Counted from the first letter of the stretch, positions 24,840 to 33,833 are shown. The stretch: DNA of 64,000 bases from Rhodococcus sp. KRD162 (GCF_017168335.1 NZ_JABFAU010000011.1:69270-133269); one strand, 5' to 3'. Numbers and translations: made by a program. Notes: generated from the sequence alone by a model not told the origin.

Positions 24840-25927
24840 GTCGACAACACGTCCTCCGATGTCAGCGCGGCCGCCGGGGTCGAGGAGATGACGGTGGGAG
24901 TTCGGTCGAACCGCGGTGCCGGCGCAGGCTGTCTGATGCCGTCGACGTCGAGGTAGGTTGCGCGATAGCGCAAATGGGGATGCTCGCCCGCCTCGGTGAG
25001 CGAGAGAACCGGAGCCACGCACGCATCGGAGTCGGAGAAGACGCCGTCCCACTCGTCTCGGGTGCGGGTGGCGAACGCGTTCGCGATGCGCTGCTTCATT
25101 TTCGGCCATCTGGACGGGTCGGCGCGGTCGCTCTCGTCCGCCTCCAGCGGTAAGAGCCGGCAGAACTCGGCGAAGAACTTCGGCTCGAGGGCACCTACCG
25201 CCATCCATCGATGATCACTGGTCTCGTATATGTCGTACCAGGGCCGTCCACCGTCGAGAAGGTTCGTTCCTCGGTCGGTGGACCACGATCCCGCGGCGAC
25301 CAGGCCGTGCAACAGCGTCGTCAGCGAGGCGGCACCGTCGATGATGGCCGCGTCGACAACCTGCCCTTTGCCTGACCTCTGTGTCTCCCACAGTGCAGCG
25401 AGAAGTCCGGACACCAGGTACATCGAGCCGCCGCCGAAGTCGCCCAGCAAATTCACGGGCATGACCGGCGGGCCGTCCGCGGAGCCGATGGCGTGAAGCG
25501 CGCCGGACAGGGCCAAGTAGGTGATGTCGTGCCCGGCGGTATGGGCCAGTGGACCGTCCTGTCCCCAACCGGTCATCCGTCCGTACACGAGCTTGGGGTT
25601 CTGGGCCCAGCACTCCTCGGGGCCAACCCCCAGTCGTTCGGCGACACCGGGTCGGTTGCCCTCGATGAGTATGTCGGCGTGTGCGATCACGGCGAGTGCC
25701 TCGGAACGCCCTGTCGGAGTGCGCAGATCGATGGCCAGTGTGCGTCGCCCACGGCGAAGAAGGTCGTAACGAGCAGCTATCGGGGTGTCCAGAACTGGAC
25801 GGTCGATCCGAACGACATCGGCTCCCATGTCCGCGAGAATCATCGCCGCGAACGGGCCGGGGCCGATCCCGGCGAGCTCGACCACCCGCAGGCCGGCCAG
25901 TGGACCACTGGAATTCGGATCGCTCAT
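24830..25927 (-). CDS. CaiB/BaiF-family CoA-transferase or alpha-methylacyl-CoA racemase
   Basis: A 365-residue class III CoA-transferase-fold protein: LAGLRVVELAGIGPGPFAAM at the start, ADMGADVVRIDRP, DILIEGNRPGVAERLGVGPE, then AGHDITYLALSGALHAIG and RPWYDIYETSDHRWMAVGA. The GIGPGPFAAM opening and the overall length are closest to alpha-methylacyl-CoA racemases of actinobacteria, which invert the 2-methyl centre of branched acyl-CoAs before beta-oxidation. CoA transfer remains possible. It overlaps the ligase stop by 4 bases (ATGA), so ligation and racemisation/transfer are coupled. Confidence 0.88.
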   Translation of the reverse strand: MSDPNSSGPLAGLRVVELAGIGPGPFAAMILADMGADVVRIDRPVLDTPIAARYDLLRRGRRTLAIDLRTPTGRSEALAVIAHADILIEGNRPGVAERLGVGPEECWAQNPKLVYGRMTGWGQDGPLAHTAGHDITYLALSGALHAIGSADGPPVMPVNLLGDFGGGSMYLVSGLLAALWETQRSGKGQVVDAAIIDGAASLTTLLHGLVAAGSWSTDRGTNLLDGGRPWYDIYETSDHRWMAVGALEPKFFAEFCRLLPLEADESDRADPSRWPKMKQRIANAFATRTRDEWDGVFSDSDACVAPVLSLTEAGEHPHLRYRATYLDVDGIRQPAPAPRFDRTPTVISSTPAAALTSEDVLSTWR

Positions 25928-27780
25928 GCGTACAGACCGTCGATCCGGTCGGCGTACTTCGTGGTGATGGACCGGCGACGCAGCTTCATGGTCGGAGTGA
26001 GCTCGTCACCGCCGACCGGCCAGTCTTCGGTGAGCAGCGTCCAGGCGCGAACCCGTTCGACCTCGGACAGCTGCTCGTTCGCGCGGTCGATCTGGGCCTG
26101 CAGCGCCGCACGAACAGCTGCGTTGTCGGCAAGCTCGTGGACGGAGGTGCCCGGTTCGATGTCGTTGTTCTTCTGGAAGACCTCCAGTCCTTCTGGGTCC
26201 AGAGTGATCAATGCGGTCACGAACGGTCTGGAATCACCGAAGGCGACCACCTGTCCGACGAGGGTTCCGGAGTTCTTGATCCTCGACTCGATCTTGACGG
26301 GCGACATGTTCTTGCCGTTGGAGTTGATGATGAGTTCCTTCTTGCGGTCCACCATCCGTAGTTGACCGAGTTCGTTGAGCACGCCGATGTCACCGGTCTT
26401 GTACCAACCGTCTTCGTCGAACGCAGCTTCCGTGGCACCGGGATCATTGCGATAACGAGTCATCATTCCGGTGCCACGCAGGAGAACCTCGCCGTCGTCG
26501 GCCAGCTTGATTTCCATCCCGGGACTGGCGCACCCGGCGTAGCCGACTCGGTAGGGCTGCTGCAGCCGTCCCAGGGCGGTGGGGCCTCCGCTTTCGGTCA
26601 ACCCGTAGCCTTCGCGCGCCGAGAGTCCGAGGCCGAGGAAGAAGGCCATCAGATCCACGGTCACGGGTGCTGCGCCTACGCCGGCGTATTCGACGCCGTC
26701 CAGCCCGACCGAGGCGAGGATCTCGCGCCGGGTCTCACCGGTGGCCCGCCACTCGCGGCGCACCGCGTCGGTCAGCGGAGTGCCACTCTGCTCGGCAGCG
26801 AACACTTCGCTCCCCAACTCGACCGCCCGACGCATCTGTGCGCGGCGGGTCGGGTCCTCTTCCAGCGCGATGTTGCGTTCGATGGTCGCCTTGAACCGTT
26901 CCAGGCTGCGGGGAGTCATGAACACATAGGCCGGTCGCACCTCGATGTAGTACCGGGAGAGTTGACGCACGTCGTCACAGAACGTCACGCAGTGCCCCTG
27001 CACGATGGGGAGGAAATACGTGACCACTCGCTCGGCGGCATGTGCCAGTGGAAACGCAGACAGGAGACGACGGCCCGGGGCGACCGGGGCGACGGTGCGG
27101 TAGACGTCGGCGCACGCGAGGGCAGACCGATGCGAGAGTTCGACTCCTTTCGGAGTGCCGGTCGTTCCCGATGTGTAGATGACGTGGCAGATGTCCTCGG
27201 AATCGACGGTGCGCCAGGACTGCTCGAAATCGAAGTCCGGCCCAGGTCCGCGCTGGAGGAAGGACGCAGGACTGTGCAGAACGACCCCGGCTATGGGCTC
27301 TAGTTCGGTTGTGTCGCAGTCGAACACGACTAAGTGTCGCAGTTCGAGGCCGTGGTTCAGCACAGCGGCGCGAATCGCCGGGACGAAGGCGGCCTGGGTG
27401 ACGAGGAGTTCTGCGCCGGCGTCGGCCACGACGTAGGCCATGTCAGCCGGCGGCATGGTGTTGTAGATGCTGGTCGATGCGGCACCCAGGTGGATCGACG
27501 CCAAGTCGGCGATGAGGTGCTCGGGCCGATTGACCATCAACAGGGCGACGCTGCCGTGTCGGCGCACACCGATACCGTGCATCGCTGCCGACCACGCGCG
27601 GACCTCGTCCTGGACCTGAGACCACGTCAGACGCGTGCTGTCGTCGACCGTCCGGTATGCGACAGCATCGGGGAACCTCTCGACGGTGCGATCGAATGCC
27701 GCAGGGACCGAAACAATTCCGTCGATCCCCGATACGTCGGTCTCTGCTGGGTAACCCAGGTCAGTCGCTGTCTCGGCCAT
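25924..27780 (-). CDS. Long-chain-type acyl-CoA ligase (AMP-forming)
   Basis: A 618-residue adenylate-forming enzyme. The P-loop is YTSGTTGTPKGVELSH, the A5 motif GYGLTESGGPT, the A7/A8 region WYKTGDIGVLNELGQLRMVD with RKKELIINSNGKNMSP, and the tail LTPTMKLRRRSITTKYAD, as in FACL15-like long-chain ligases. It activates a carboxylic acid to its CoA thioester using ATP. ATG 27780 has GAGAGG upstream on the minus strand. It heads the minus-strand operon with CaiB and MaoC and is divergent from the MarR gene, sharing operator-like sites. Confidence 0.92.
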   Translation of the reverse strand: MAETATDLGYPAETDVSGIDGIVSVPAAFDRTVERFPDAVAYRTVDDSTRLTWSQVQDEVRAWSAAMHGIGVRRHGSVALLMVNRPEHLIADLASIHLGAASTSIYNTMPPADMAYVVADAGAELLVTQAAFVPAIRAAVLNHGLELRHLVVFDCDTTELEPIAGVVLHSPASFLQRGPGPDFDFEQSWRTVDSEDICHVIYTSGTTGTPKGVELSHRSALACADVYRTVAPVAPGRRLLSAFPLAHAAERVVTYFLPIVQGHCVTFCDDVRQLSRYYIEVRPAYVFMTPRSLERFKATIERNIALEEDPTRRAQMRRAVELGSEVFAAEQSGTPLTDAVRREWRATGETRREILASVGLDGVEYAGVGAAPVTVDLMAFFLGLGLSAREGYGLTESGGPTALGRLQQPYRVGYAGCASPGMEIKLADDGEVLLRGTGMMTRYRNDPGATEAAFDEDGWYKTGDIGVLNELGQLRMVDRKKELIINSNGKNMSPVKIESRIKNSGTLVGQVVAFGDSRPFVTALITLDPEGLEVFQKNNDIEPGTSVHELADNAAVRAALQAQIDRANEQLSEVERVRAWTLLTEDWPVGGDELTPTMKLRRRSITTKYADRIDGLYA

Positions 27781-27882
27781 TCGAAACCTCTCTTCTCGCC
27801 CGGCGCCTGTGCGCCACTGCGGACTGCCGACGCTGCGTCGGCAGTGCATCCGGCGGTGTGGTGCGAGCCACAGTACGACAAG

Positions 27883-27913
27883 ATATTCAAAATGTCGAGT
27901 ATCAAGTTCTTGA
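27883..27913. promoter_or_regulatory. Putative MarR operators, ligase/marR intergenic
   Basis: Two adjacent AT-rich sites. ATATTCAAAATGTCGAGT at 27883-27900 closely matches the minus-strand reading of 29175-29192. TCAAGTTCTTGA at 27902-27913 is a perfect 5-2-5 palindrome. They lie between the divergent acyl-CoA ligase and marR starts. A MarR protein binding here would control both operons. Confidence 0.55.
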
Positions 27914-28052
27914 GTAAAATCTTGCGCGGCCACGTCCGCGGCGAGCTCGCAGTCCATGTCGTCGAATCCACCTTCTGGTTCAATGGCATCGGCAGGTGGA
28001 TTCTGCGGACAGCGCACGTGGAGGACAGACGGGCGGGACGGAAGCGAGAACG

Positions 28053-28553
28053 ATGATCGAGAACTCTGACGCGGTCGATGGCGGAGTCGGTCCGTTGAGC
28101 GCCTATCGTGAAGCTGTCGACGCCAAATACGGGGCCGGTTCCCGGTACGGGGTCGCCTTGCATTTGATGCGCGTCGAACGGCATGTCGGTGCGACCATCG
28201 AATCGGTATTGCGCCAGTACAAGCTCAGTCGTCCGCAGTGGTCGGTGCTGACTATCCTGCACCTTGCGCCCGCTACGCGAATTCCGTTGGGGCGGATAGC
28301 GACTGCGCTCCAAGTGCATGGCACCATCATCACGAACGCGGTCGATCGACTGGCCGTGCTCGGCTTGGCCGAACGAGTTGTCGATCCGGGCGATCGACGT
28401 TCGGTGCTGGCGATCATCACCGACGACGGTGAGCGCTGTGTCGATGACATCATGACGAAGCTGGCCGAGCAGCAATTCGGCTTGAAGGAGTTGGCGGCCA
28501 GGGACATCGGGACTCTGAGTCGAATCCTGAACACCGTGTGTCCCGAGGAGTGA
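28053..28553 (+). CDS. MarR-family regulator of the CoA-pathway cluster
   Basis: A 166-residue winged-helix regulator: VLRQYKLSRPQWSVLTILHL, then IPLGRIATALQVHGTIITNA as the recognition helix and VDPGDRRSVLAIITDDGERC as the wing, all standard MarR features. MarR proteins at ligase operons often release DNA when the CoA thioester made by the ligase binds. It is divergent from the ligase operon and 20 bases upstream of the thioesterase gene, so it probably autoregulates and controls both directions. ATG 28053 gives the normal length. Confidence 0.9.
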   Translation: MIENSDAVDGGVGPLSAYREAVDAKYGAGSRYGVALHLMRVERHVGATIESVLRQYKLSRPQWSVLTILHLAPATRIPLGRIATALQVHGTIITNAVDRLAVLGLAERVVDPGDRRSVLAIITDDGERCVDDIMTKLAEQQFGLKELAARDIGTLSRILNTVCPEE

Positions 28554-28573
28554 TCCAGCGGAAGAGGATGACC

Positions 28574-29176
28574 ATGGCAGTCGCGGACCATTCCACGTCG
28601 GTGACCGACGGGCACCCCGAGAGGGCGGAGCTCGCGGCGCGGATCCGAACCCTGCTGGACGCGGTCGTGTGCGTCGAGATGGACCGCGAGGCGTTCGTGG
28701 AAGCTGGGGCGCTCGTGGAGAAAGCATGTGCTGCGCTCGGCCCGCCGCCGTCGGTCACCGATCATCGGCGAGAGATGGAGCGAGGCATGCGGATGTCGAT
28801 CAATCCGTATGACTCGTCGGGGAACCCGATCGCCCCACCGCTACACGTGACATCGAACGTCGGCGGGAGCTACGAAGCGGACTTCTCGCTGTCCGTCGCA
28901 TACGAAGGCCCTCCCGGCCGCGTCCATGGGGGCGTCGTCGCGGGAATTCTCGATCACGCTTGCGGTTTCGCCGTACGCAGTCTCGGGATCGCTGCACTGT
29001 CGGTCTCACTGCAGGTCGATCTCGAAGATGCCACGCCGTACGGGGAACCGTTGACGGTTCGAACCCGTGTCGCCGAACGTGACGGTCGCAAGTTGTGGGT
29101 CACGGGTGAGGTGGCCACGGCGGCCGATCATGTGACCGCCAGGTGTCGCACATTGATGCTCGCGCTGCGAAAATAA
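28574..29176 (+). CDS. PaaI/hot-dog thioesterase
   Basis: A 200-residue hot-dog protein. RVHGGVVAGILDHACG is the classic PaaI/DUF4442-type motif (HGG with a following Asp), and the strand VSLQVDLEDATPYGEPLTV follows. It would hydrolyse acyl-CoA thioesters, perhaps rescuing CoA from dead-end intermediates. The start was set at ATG 28574 because GGAAGAGG ends 6 bases before it. It follows marR closely and precedes the second operator-like site at 29175-29192. Confidence 0.85.
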   Translation: MAVADHSTSVTDGHPERAELAARIRTLLDAVVCVEMDREAFVEAGALVEKACAALGPPPSVTDHRREMERGMRMSINPYDSSGNPIAPPLHVTSNVGGSYEADFSLSVAYEGPPGRVHGGVVAGILDHACGFAVRSLGIAALSVSLQVDLEDATPYGEPLTVRTRVAERDGRKLWVTGEVATAADHVTARCRTLMLALRK

Positions 29177-29192
29177 TCAACATGTTGAATAT
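29175..29192. promoter_or_regulatory. Putative MarR operator before the MaoC operon
   Basis: CAACATGTTG at 29178-29187 is a perfect 10-bp palindrome inside AATCAACATGTTGAATAT. Its reverse complement matches the site at 27883-27900 at 14 of 18 positions. It lies just after the thioesterase stop and 43 bases before the MaoC gene, suggesting a second promoter under the same MarR regulator. Confidence 0.6.
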
Positions 29193-29234
29193 CGTTGTAT
29201 TGACAAAATTGGAGTGTGGTTACACACTGATGGC

Positions 29235-29801
29235 ATGACCACTGCAACGCACGAGGACTCGACCGGAGCATCGCAGCCGGTGCACACGTCCTCGAACCCG
29301 GCAGTCGGCACGTACGACGAGGCCGTTGCGCACGTCGGTCGACGCAGCCCGACGTATGTCGCCGACGTTCCGGTCGGCGAGGGATCCGTCGCGATGTTCT
29401 GCGCCATGATCGAGGATGCGAACCCGATCTACTGGGATCGTGAACTCGCGCAACAGATCTTCGGGGGACCGGTTGCGCCGCCCGCACTGGTCCAGGGCAC
29501 GGTCCTTCCGCTCCCGTGGCGGCCCGACGGTGCCCGCAGTCAGAATCTCGCCGTGTTCCAGGTGCCGCTACCCGGCCGTACGCTGATCAACGTCAGCACG
29601 GACGCGGTGTACCACCGCCCGTTCTTCGCCGGTGAGGTCATCTCCTATCACGACGAGGTCGTCGACATCTCACCCGAGCGCACCACCCGCCTGGGCACCG
29701 GGCACTTCGTCACCACTGTTTTCCGCTACGTCGATGCCGAAGGACGGCCGATAGCCGACATCGAGAACGTCATGTTTCGATTCGGTGAGGCGGACCGATG
29801 A
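29235..29801 (+). CDS. MaoC-family dehydratase subunit (FAS1-like, N-terminal type)
   Basis: A 188-residue hot-dog protein with features of the FAS1-like dehydratase domain: VAMFCAMIEDANPIYWDREL, APPALVQGTVLPLPWRPDGA, then LINVSTDAVYHRPFFAGEVI. In actinobacteria such proteins pair with a second MaoC chain to form a heteromeric enoyl-CoA hydratase. Its stop overlaps the next MaoC gene by 4 bases (ATGA), as expected for the two subunits. A predicted MarR operator lies 43 bases upstream. Confidence 0.85.
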   Translation: MTTATHEDSTGASQPVHTSSNPAVGTYDEAVAHVGRRSPTYVADVPVGEGSVAMFCAMIEDANPIYWDRELAQQIFGGPVAPPALVQGTVLPLPWRPDGARSQNLAVFQVPLPGRTLINVSTDAVYHRPFFAGEVISYHDEVVDISPERTTRLGTGHFVTTVFRYVDAEGRPIADIENVMFRFGEADR

Positions 29802-30247
29802 CGCACGGCGCTACCGGTCTCGGATCGTACGAAGCCTGGGCAGAGCTCCAGGCAGGGACGGTGCTGCCGTCCGTCACCCTCGAGGTCACCGAGCAGACGG
29901 TGATCCTCGTCCCGGTGTCGACGTGGGATCTGTTCCCCGGGCATCACTCGCCGGCCTACGCGCGCAGCCAAGGGCAGCCGGACATGTACCTGAACACCAT
30001 CGCGTTGCAGGGGTTCGTCGACCGTGCGATCACCGACCACCTCGGACCCGATGCGTGGGTTCGCAGGCGGAAGATCGCCATGGTCGATTCCGTGTATCCG
30101 GGGGACGAGATCCGCGGTACAGCAACAATTCTCGCTGTCCGACGGGGCGGCGAAAGCGTCGAGGTCGACGCCACTGTCGAAGTGTCGACCGATCGCGGAG
30201 TCGCAGTCCGAGCCGAGTCGACCACACATCGCTACCGATCACAGTGA
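29798..30247 (+). CDS. MaoC-family dehydratase subunit (second chain)
   Basis: A 149-residue hot-dog protein. STWDLFPGHHSPAYARSQGQ carries the hydratase-like D...H pattern (Asp then His-His-Ser-Pro), YLNTIALQGFVDRAITDHLG follows, and the end is VYPGDEIRGTATILAVRRGG. It is translationally coupled to the preceding FAS1-like chain. Together they probably hydrate an alpha,beta-unsaturated acyl-CoA produced by the acyl-CoA dehydrogenase encoded next. Confidence 0.85.
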   Translation: MTHGATGLGSYEAWAELQAGTVLPSVTLEVTEQTVILVPVSTWDLFPGHHSPAYARSQGQPDMYLNTIALQGFVDRAITDHLGPDAWVRRRKIAMVDSVYPGDEIRGTATILAVRRGGESVEVDATVEVSTDRGVAVRAESTTHRYRSQ

Positions 30248-30334
30248 ATTCCTGATCGCCGCCAGCAGGCACCCAGCCAGAAATCGAACATCGACGTACG
30301 CCCCTGCGTTGCGCCGCTACGAAAGTGAGCAGTC

Positions 30335-31480
30335 ATGAGTGAGAACCTCGAAGCTATCCGCCAGATCTGCACCGACATCGCCAAGCGAGTCGACCGGAAG
30401 TACATGGCAGAGCAGGGACGCAAGAACGAACCCGCCACCAAACTGATGGACCTGTGGGCGGAGACGGGACTGCTCGGCATCGCCCTTCCCGAGGAGTTCG
30501 GCGGAATCGGTGGCGATATGACCGATCTCGCCAGTGCGATCGATTGGCTCGGCCAGGACGGTCTATTTCTCGGCAACGTCGTTCCGAACTTCATGTCGCG
30601 CATCCCGCTGGTCAAGTACGGCACCGACGCGCAGAAGAAGACGCTGTTGCCGGGCACCGCGTCGGGAGATGTGTTGTTCTCCTTCGCAATCACCGAGCCG
30701 GACGCGGGTACGAACACGTTCAAGATTCGATCGACTGCCATCGAGCAGGAGGACGGTTCGTACGTGCTCAACGGAACGAAGCACTACATCACGGGATTCG
30801 CTGATTCCACCCACTGCCTCGTGGTCGCGCGAACCCAGCCCTACGATGCCGAGAACCGGACTCGCGGCATTTCGCTGTTTCTCATCGATCCGAAATCCGA
30901 CGGGATCTCCGCCACGCAGATGGACCTCGGTATCCATCTCGCCGAGCGCAACTACGTCGTGAACTTCGACGGGGTCTCGCTGCCGGCGGACAGCATGCTG
31001 GGCTCGGATGGCAAGGGGCTCAACGTGATGTTCGACTGCCTCAATCCCGAGCGCATGATGGTCACCGCAGCGAACATCGGTCAGGCCGAGTACGTCCTGA
31101 AACGAGCGGTCGATCATGCCAACACGCGAGCGCCGTTCGACACACCGATCGGCGCTTACCAGTCCGTGCAGCACCCGATGGCGATAGCGAAGGTCAATAT
31201 CGAGGCCGCACGCGCGCTTCTCTACAAGGCCACGGAACTGTACTCCGCGGGCGGCGAAGTGGGACTCGATGCCAACATGGCCAAGTACCTCTCCAGCGTC
31301 GCCTACAGTCAGGCAGCGAACGCTGCCGCCACGGTCTTCGGTGGTGGATTCGCCGACATGGGGCAGGACATCATTCCGTTCTTCCTGCAGGCCAAGCTCA
31401 ACGAGGTTGCGCCGGTGAACAACAACATCGTATTGAGTCACATCGCGCAAAATGCGTTGAACCTCCCCAAGTCCTACTGA
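30335..31480 (+). CDS. Acyl-CoA dehydrogenase
   Basis: A 381-residue flavoenzyme. FSFAITEPDAGTNTFKIRST is the FAD/substrate loop between the domains, HYITGFADSTHCLVVART the middle beta domain. The C-terminal helices contain AANIGQAEYVLKRAVDHANT and end with LNEVAPVNNNIVLSHIAQNA, where the Glu of NEVAP occupies the usual catalytic-base region. It dehydrogenates an acyl-CoA at C2-C3. It lies between the MaoC pair and the thiolase-like gene, completing a beta-oxidation-like order. Confidence 0.92.
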   Translation: MSENLEAIRQICTDIAKRVDRKYMAEQGRKNEPATKLMDLWAETGLLGIALPEEFGGIGGDMTDLASAIDWLGQDGLFLGNVVPNFMSRIPLVKYGTDAQKKTLLPGTASGDVLFSFAITEPDAGTNTFKIRSTAIEQEDGSYVLNGTKHYITGFADSTHCLVVARTQPYDAENRTRGISLFLIDPKSDGISATQMDLGIHLAERNYVVNFDGVSLPADSMLGSDGKGLNVMFDCLNPERMMVTAANIGQAEYVLKRAVDHANTRAPFDTPIGAYQSVQHPMAIAKVNIEAARALLYKATELYSAGGEVGLDANMAKYLSSVAYSQAANAAATVFGGGFADMGQDIIPFFLQAKLNEVAPVNNNIVLSHIAQNALNLPKSY

Positions 31481-31495
31481 CAGGTCGAGTCCTCG

Positions 31496-32689
31496 ATGCC
31501 CACCGACGTGACGTTCCCGTTGCGCAATGCCCCCGCCATCGCGGCCGCAGTCGAACTACGACCCGGACGCTACCCCGATATCGGAACACATCAGCTCTAC
31601 CGGAACGTCATCTCGGCACTGATCGCTGAGGCCGGAATCTCGGTCGACCGGATCGACGGCCTGTTGGCTCCTCCGCGCGAGATGGGTGGACCACACCCGG
31701 ACACGTTCTTTCACGAGAAACTGGTGGAGGAACTCGACATCACCGCGCGTTTCGCGATGATGATCAATGCAGGCGGAGCCACGTACGGCTACATGGTCCA
31801 GCAGGCGTCATTGGCCATCTCCGCGGGTATGGCGGACGCCGTGATCTGCGTCGGCGCAGGGAAATTCGAGAAGATGGCACCGGACGTTGCCGCGCAGATG
31901 GTGCGCAACGCGTGCCAGGAGGATTTCGAGTTCCTCCACGGCGCGGTCATCCCAGGCCTCTACGCGCAATATGCCACCCGGTACATGTACGACACCGGGA
32001 CGACTGCCGAGGATCTGGCCGCGGTGTCCGTTGCCGCACGGGCATGGGCGTTGCGTAACCCCGACGCGATCACCCACAGCAAAGGTCCGATCACTGTCGA
32101 CGAGGTCCTCGCGTCACGCATGATCGCGAGTCCATTCCACTACCTCGACTGTTCGATCCCCTGTGACGGCGGAGGAGCAGTGCTGGTGGCATCGGGCGAT
32201 CTGGCACGAGAAATCACCGACCAACCCGCCTACGTCCTCGGTTTCGGACAACATCACGGCCACGGATACGTCAGCCAGAGCCCGGACCTCCGGATCGCCG
32301 GTATCGCGGAGTCCGGTCGCGCGGCATTCGCCATGAGTGGGCGCACCCCCCAGGACATCGACCACGCCCAGCTGTACGACGCGTTCTCCTTCGCGCCGCT
32401 CGTCCAGCTCGAACACCTGGGTTTCGCCGAATCCGGTAGTGCCGGAGACTGGTTCAGGTCCGGCCGTACCTCGCCCGGCGGAGATTTTCCGGTGAACACC
32501 TACGGCGGACTCATCGGATACGGGCACAGCGGGGACGCGTCCGGGATGTCGATGATCGTCGAGGGGGCCAACCAGGTGATGGGTAAAGCCACCGATCGCC
32601 AGGTGGCTGCCGACACCGCGCTGATCCACGCCTACGGAGGCATGATGGCCGAACATTCCACCCTCGTCCTCGGTCGGGAGAGCTCATGA
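31496..32689 (+). CDS. Thiolase-like (SCP2/acetyl-CoA acetyltransferase-related) protein
   Basis: A 397-residue thiolase-fold protein. The N-terminal half has MMINAGGATYGYMVQQASLA where thiolases normally place the acylated Cys; no Cys occurs there. The C-terminal half has IDHAQLYDAFSFAPLVQLEH and NTYGGLIGYGHSGDASGMSM, matching the NPSGG...GHPxGATG region. This pattern is common in SCP2-like thiolase homologues that act together with a DUF35 partner, here encoded immediately downstream with a 4-base overlap. It may cleave or condense an oxoacyl-CoA, or act as an aldolase-type enzyme. Confidence 0.82.
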   Translation: MPTDVTFPLRNAPAIAAAVELRPGRYPDIGTHQLYRNVISALIAEAGISVDRIDGLLAPPREMGGPHPDTFFHEKLVEELDITARFAMMINAGGATYGYMVQQASLAISAGMADAVICVGAGKFEKMAPDVAAQMVRNACQEDFEFLHGAVIPGLYAQYATRYMYDTGTTAEDLAAVSVAARAWALRNPDAITHSKGPITVDEVLASRMIASPFHYLDCSIPCDGGGAVLVASGDLAREITDQPAYVLGFGQHHGHGYVSQSPDLRIAGIAESGRAAFAMSGRTPQDIDHAQLYDAFSFAPLVQLEHLGFAESGSAGDWFRSGRTSPGGDFPVNTYGGLIGYGHSGDASGMSMIVEGANQVMGKATDRQVAADTALIHAYGGMMAEHSTLVLGRESS

Positions 32690-33087
32690 CCGAGGACGTC
32701 AACGAGCACCGTCCCATTCCTCGAGGAGATGCGTTCGCCGCACCGTATTGGGACGCCCTGCGGGAAGGACAGTTCGTGTTGCCGCGGCTGGTGACAGGCG
32801 AATTCATCTCTCCGACAAGGGCGATCCCGGCCGCCGAAGTAGAGTGGGTACCCGCTCCCCGAAGCGGCACCATCGCGTCGTTCTCCTGGGTGCACATTCA
32901 GCCGTCACCCGGTTATGTGGAACAACTCCCGTACGTCCTGGCGACGGTTCGTCTCGATGCCGGGCCCCAGCTGATGTGCAATATCGTGGCGACCGCGCCC
33001 GATGACGTGGCCATCGGCCGGCGGGTGGAACTGGTCACCGAGCGACGTGCGGAGGGCTGGGTGGTTGCCCAGTTCACGGTCGTATGA
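32686..33087 (+). CDS. DUF35 OB-fold protein lacking zinc-ribbon cysteines
   Basis: A 133-residue protein like the DUF35 partners of thiolase-like enzymes: PYWDALREGQFVLPRLVTGE, the OB-fold part GTIASFSWVHIQPSPGYVEQ, PYVLATVRLDAGPQLMCNIV, and the final strand. The rubredoxin-like CxxC pairs that normally lie between LPR and the OB fold are absent (LPRLVTGEFISPTRAIPA), so zinc binding is lost. It overlaps the thiolase-like stop by 4 bases (ATGA), which supports a two-subunit complex. Confidence 0.82.
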   Translation: MTEDVNEHRPIPRGDAFAAPYWDALREGQFVLPRLVTGEFISPTRAIPAAEVEWVPAPRSGTIASFSWVHIQPSPGYVEQLPYVLATVRLDAGPQLMCNIVATAPDDVAIGRRVELVTERRAEGWVVAQFTVV

Positions 33088-33134
33088 GCACGGGCGTGCG
33101 CACGGTTTCCGACGGAGTCGAAGGAGAGGACGAG

Positions 33135-33833
33135 ATGGAGAACCCCACTGACACTCGGTTGTCGGACGCGCTCACCGAACTGCTCGATTCTCGGTGGAGC
33201 TGCCGTGCCTACCTGCCCGAGCAGGTTCCGCACGAGACCATCGTGCAGATCCTCGACACAGCACAACGGTCGGCGTCATGGTGCAACACCCAACCCTGGC
33301 AGGTCATAGTCACCGAAGGCGACGGCACCGAGCGATTCCGAACTGCCCTGTCCGCGCATGCCGCAGACAAGGGCGGCGACATGCAGCCGGATGTCCCGAT
33401 GCCGGCCGAGTGCACGGGCGTGCACCTGGATCGACGGCGGGAGAGTGGCTGGCAGCTCTACGAAGCTCTCGGCATCGGGCGGGGAGACCGTGCGGCATCG
33501 GCGCGACAGGCGCAGAAGAACTTCGAGCTCTTCGGAGCCCCACATTGCGCTGTCATCACCGTCGACGCCGCTCAAGGAGCGTACGGCGCACTGGATACCG
33601 GTCTCTATGTCGCCCACTTCCTGCTCGCAGCGCAGAGCCGCGGGGTGTCCGCGATACCGCAAGCCGCTCTGGCCACCTACTCACCGTTCGTTCGCGAGTA
33701 CTTCGACATCCCATCCGATCGCGCAGTGCTACTCGGTATCTCGTTCGGCTGGGCCGACCGTGGTCATCCTGCGAACTCGTATCGCACGCGACGCGCGGGC
33801 ATCGAACAGGTCGTCCAATGGAGTACCCGTTGA
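33135..33833 (+). CDS. Nitroreductase-family flavoprotein
   Basis: A 232-residue FMN-dependent nitroreductase homologue: LLDSRWSCRAYLPEQVPHET, AQRSASWCNTQPWQVIVTEG (FMN-binding loop), DTGLYVAHFLLAAQSRGVSA, then VLLGISFGWADRGHPAN. Natural substrates of such proteins are often quinones or enones rather than nitro compounds; here it might reduce a pathway intermediate. ATG 33135 has AAGGAGAGG 6 bases upstream. An earlier ATG at 33084 overlaps the DUF35 stop (ATGA) and is the alternative. It is the last gene of the plus-strand CoA operon. Confidence 0.85.
   Translation: MENPTDTRLSDALTELLDSRWSCRAYLPEQVPHETIVQILDTAQRSASWCNTQPWQVIVTEGDGTERFRTALSAHAADKGGDMQPDVPMPAECTGVHLDRRRESGWQLYEALGIGRGDRAASARQAQKNFELFGAPHCAVITVDAAQGAYGALDTGLYVAHFLLAAQSRGVSAIPQAALATYSPFVREYFDIPSDRAVLLGISFGWADRGHPANSYRTRRAGIEQVVQWSTR

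Noticed and set aside
26362..27303. Long open frames antisense to the acyl-CoA ligase
   Set aside because: They follow the third-position GC bias of the real gene on the other strand and show no domain or ribosome-binding site.
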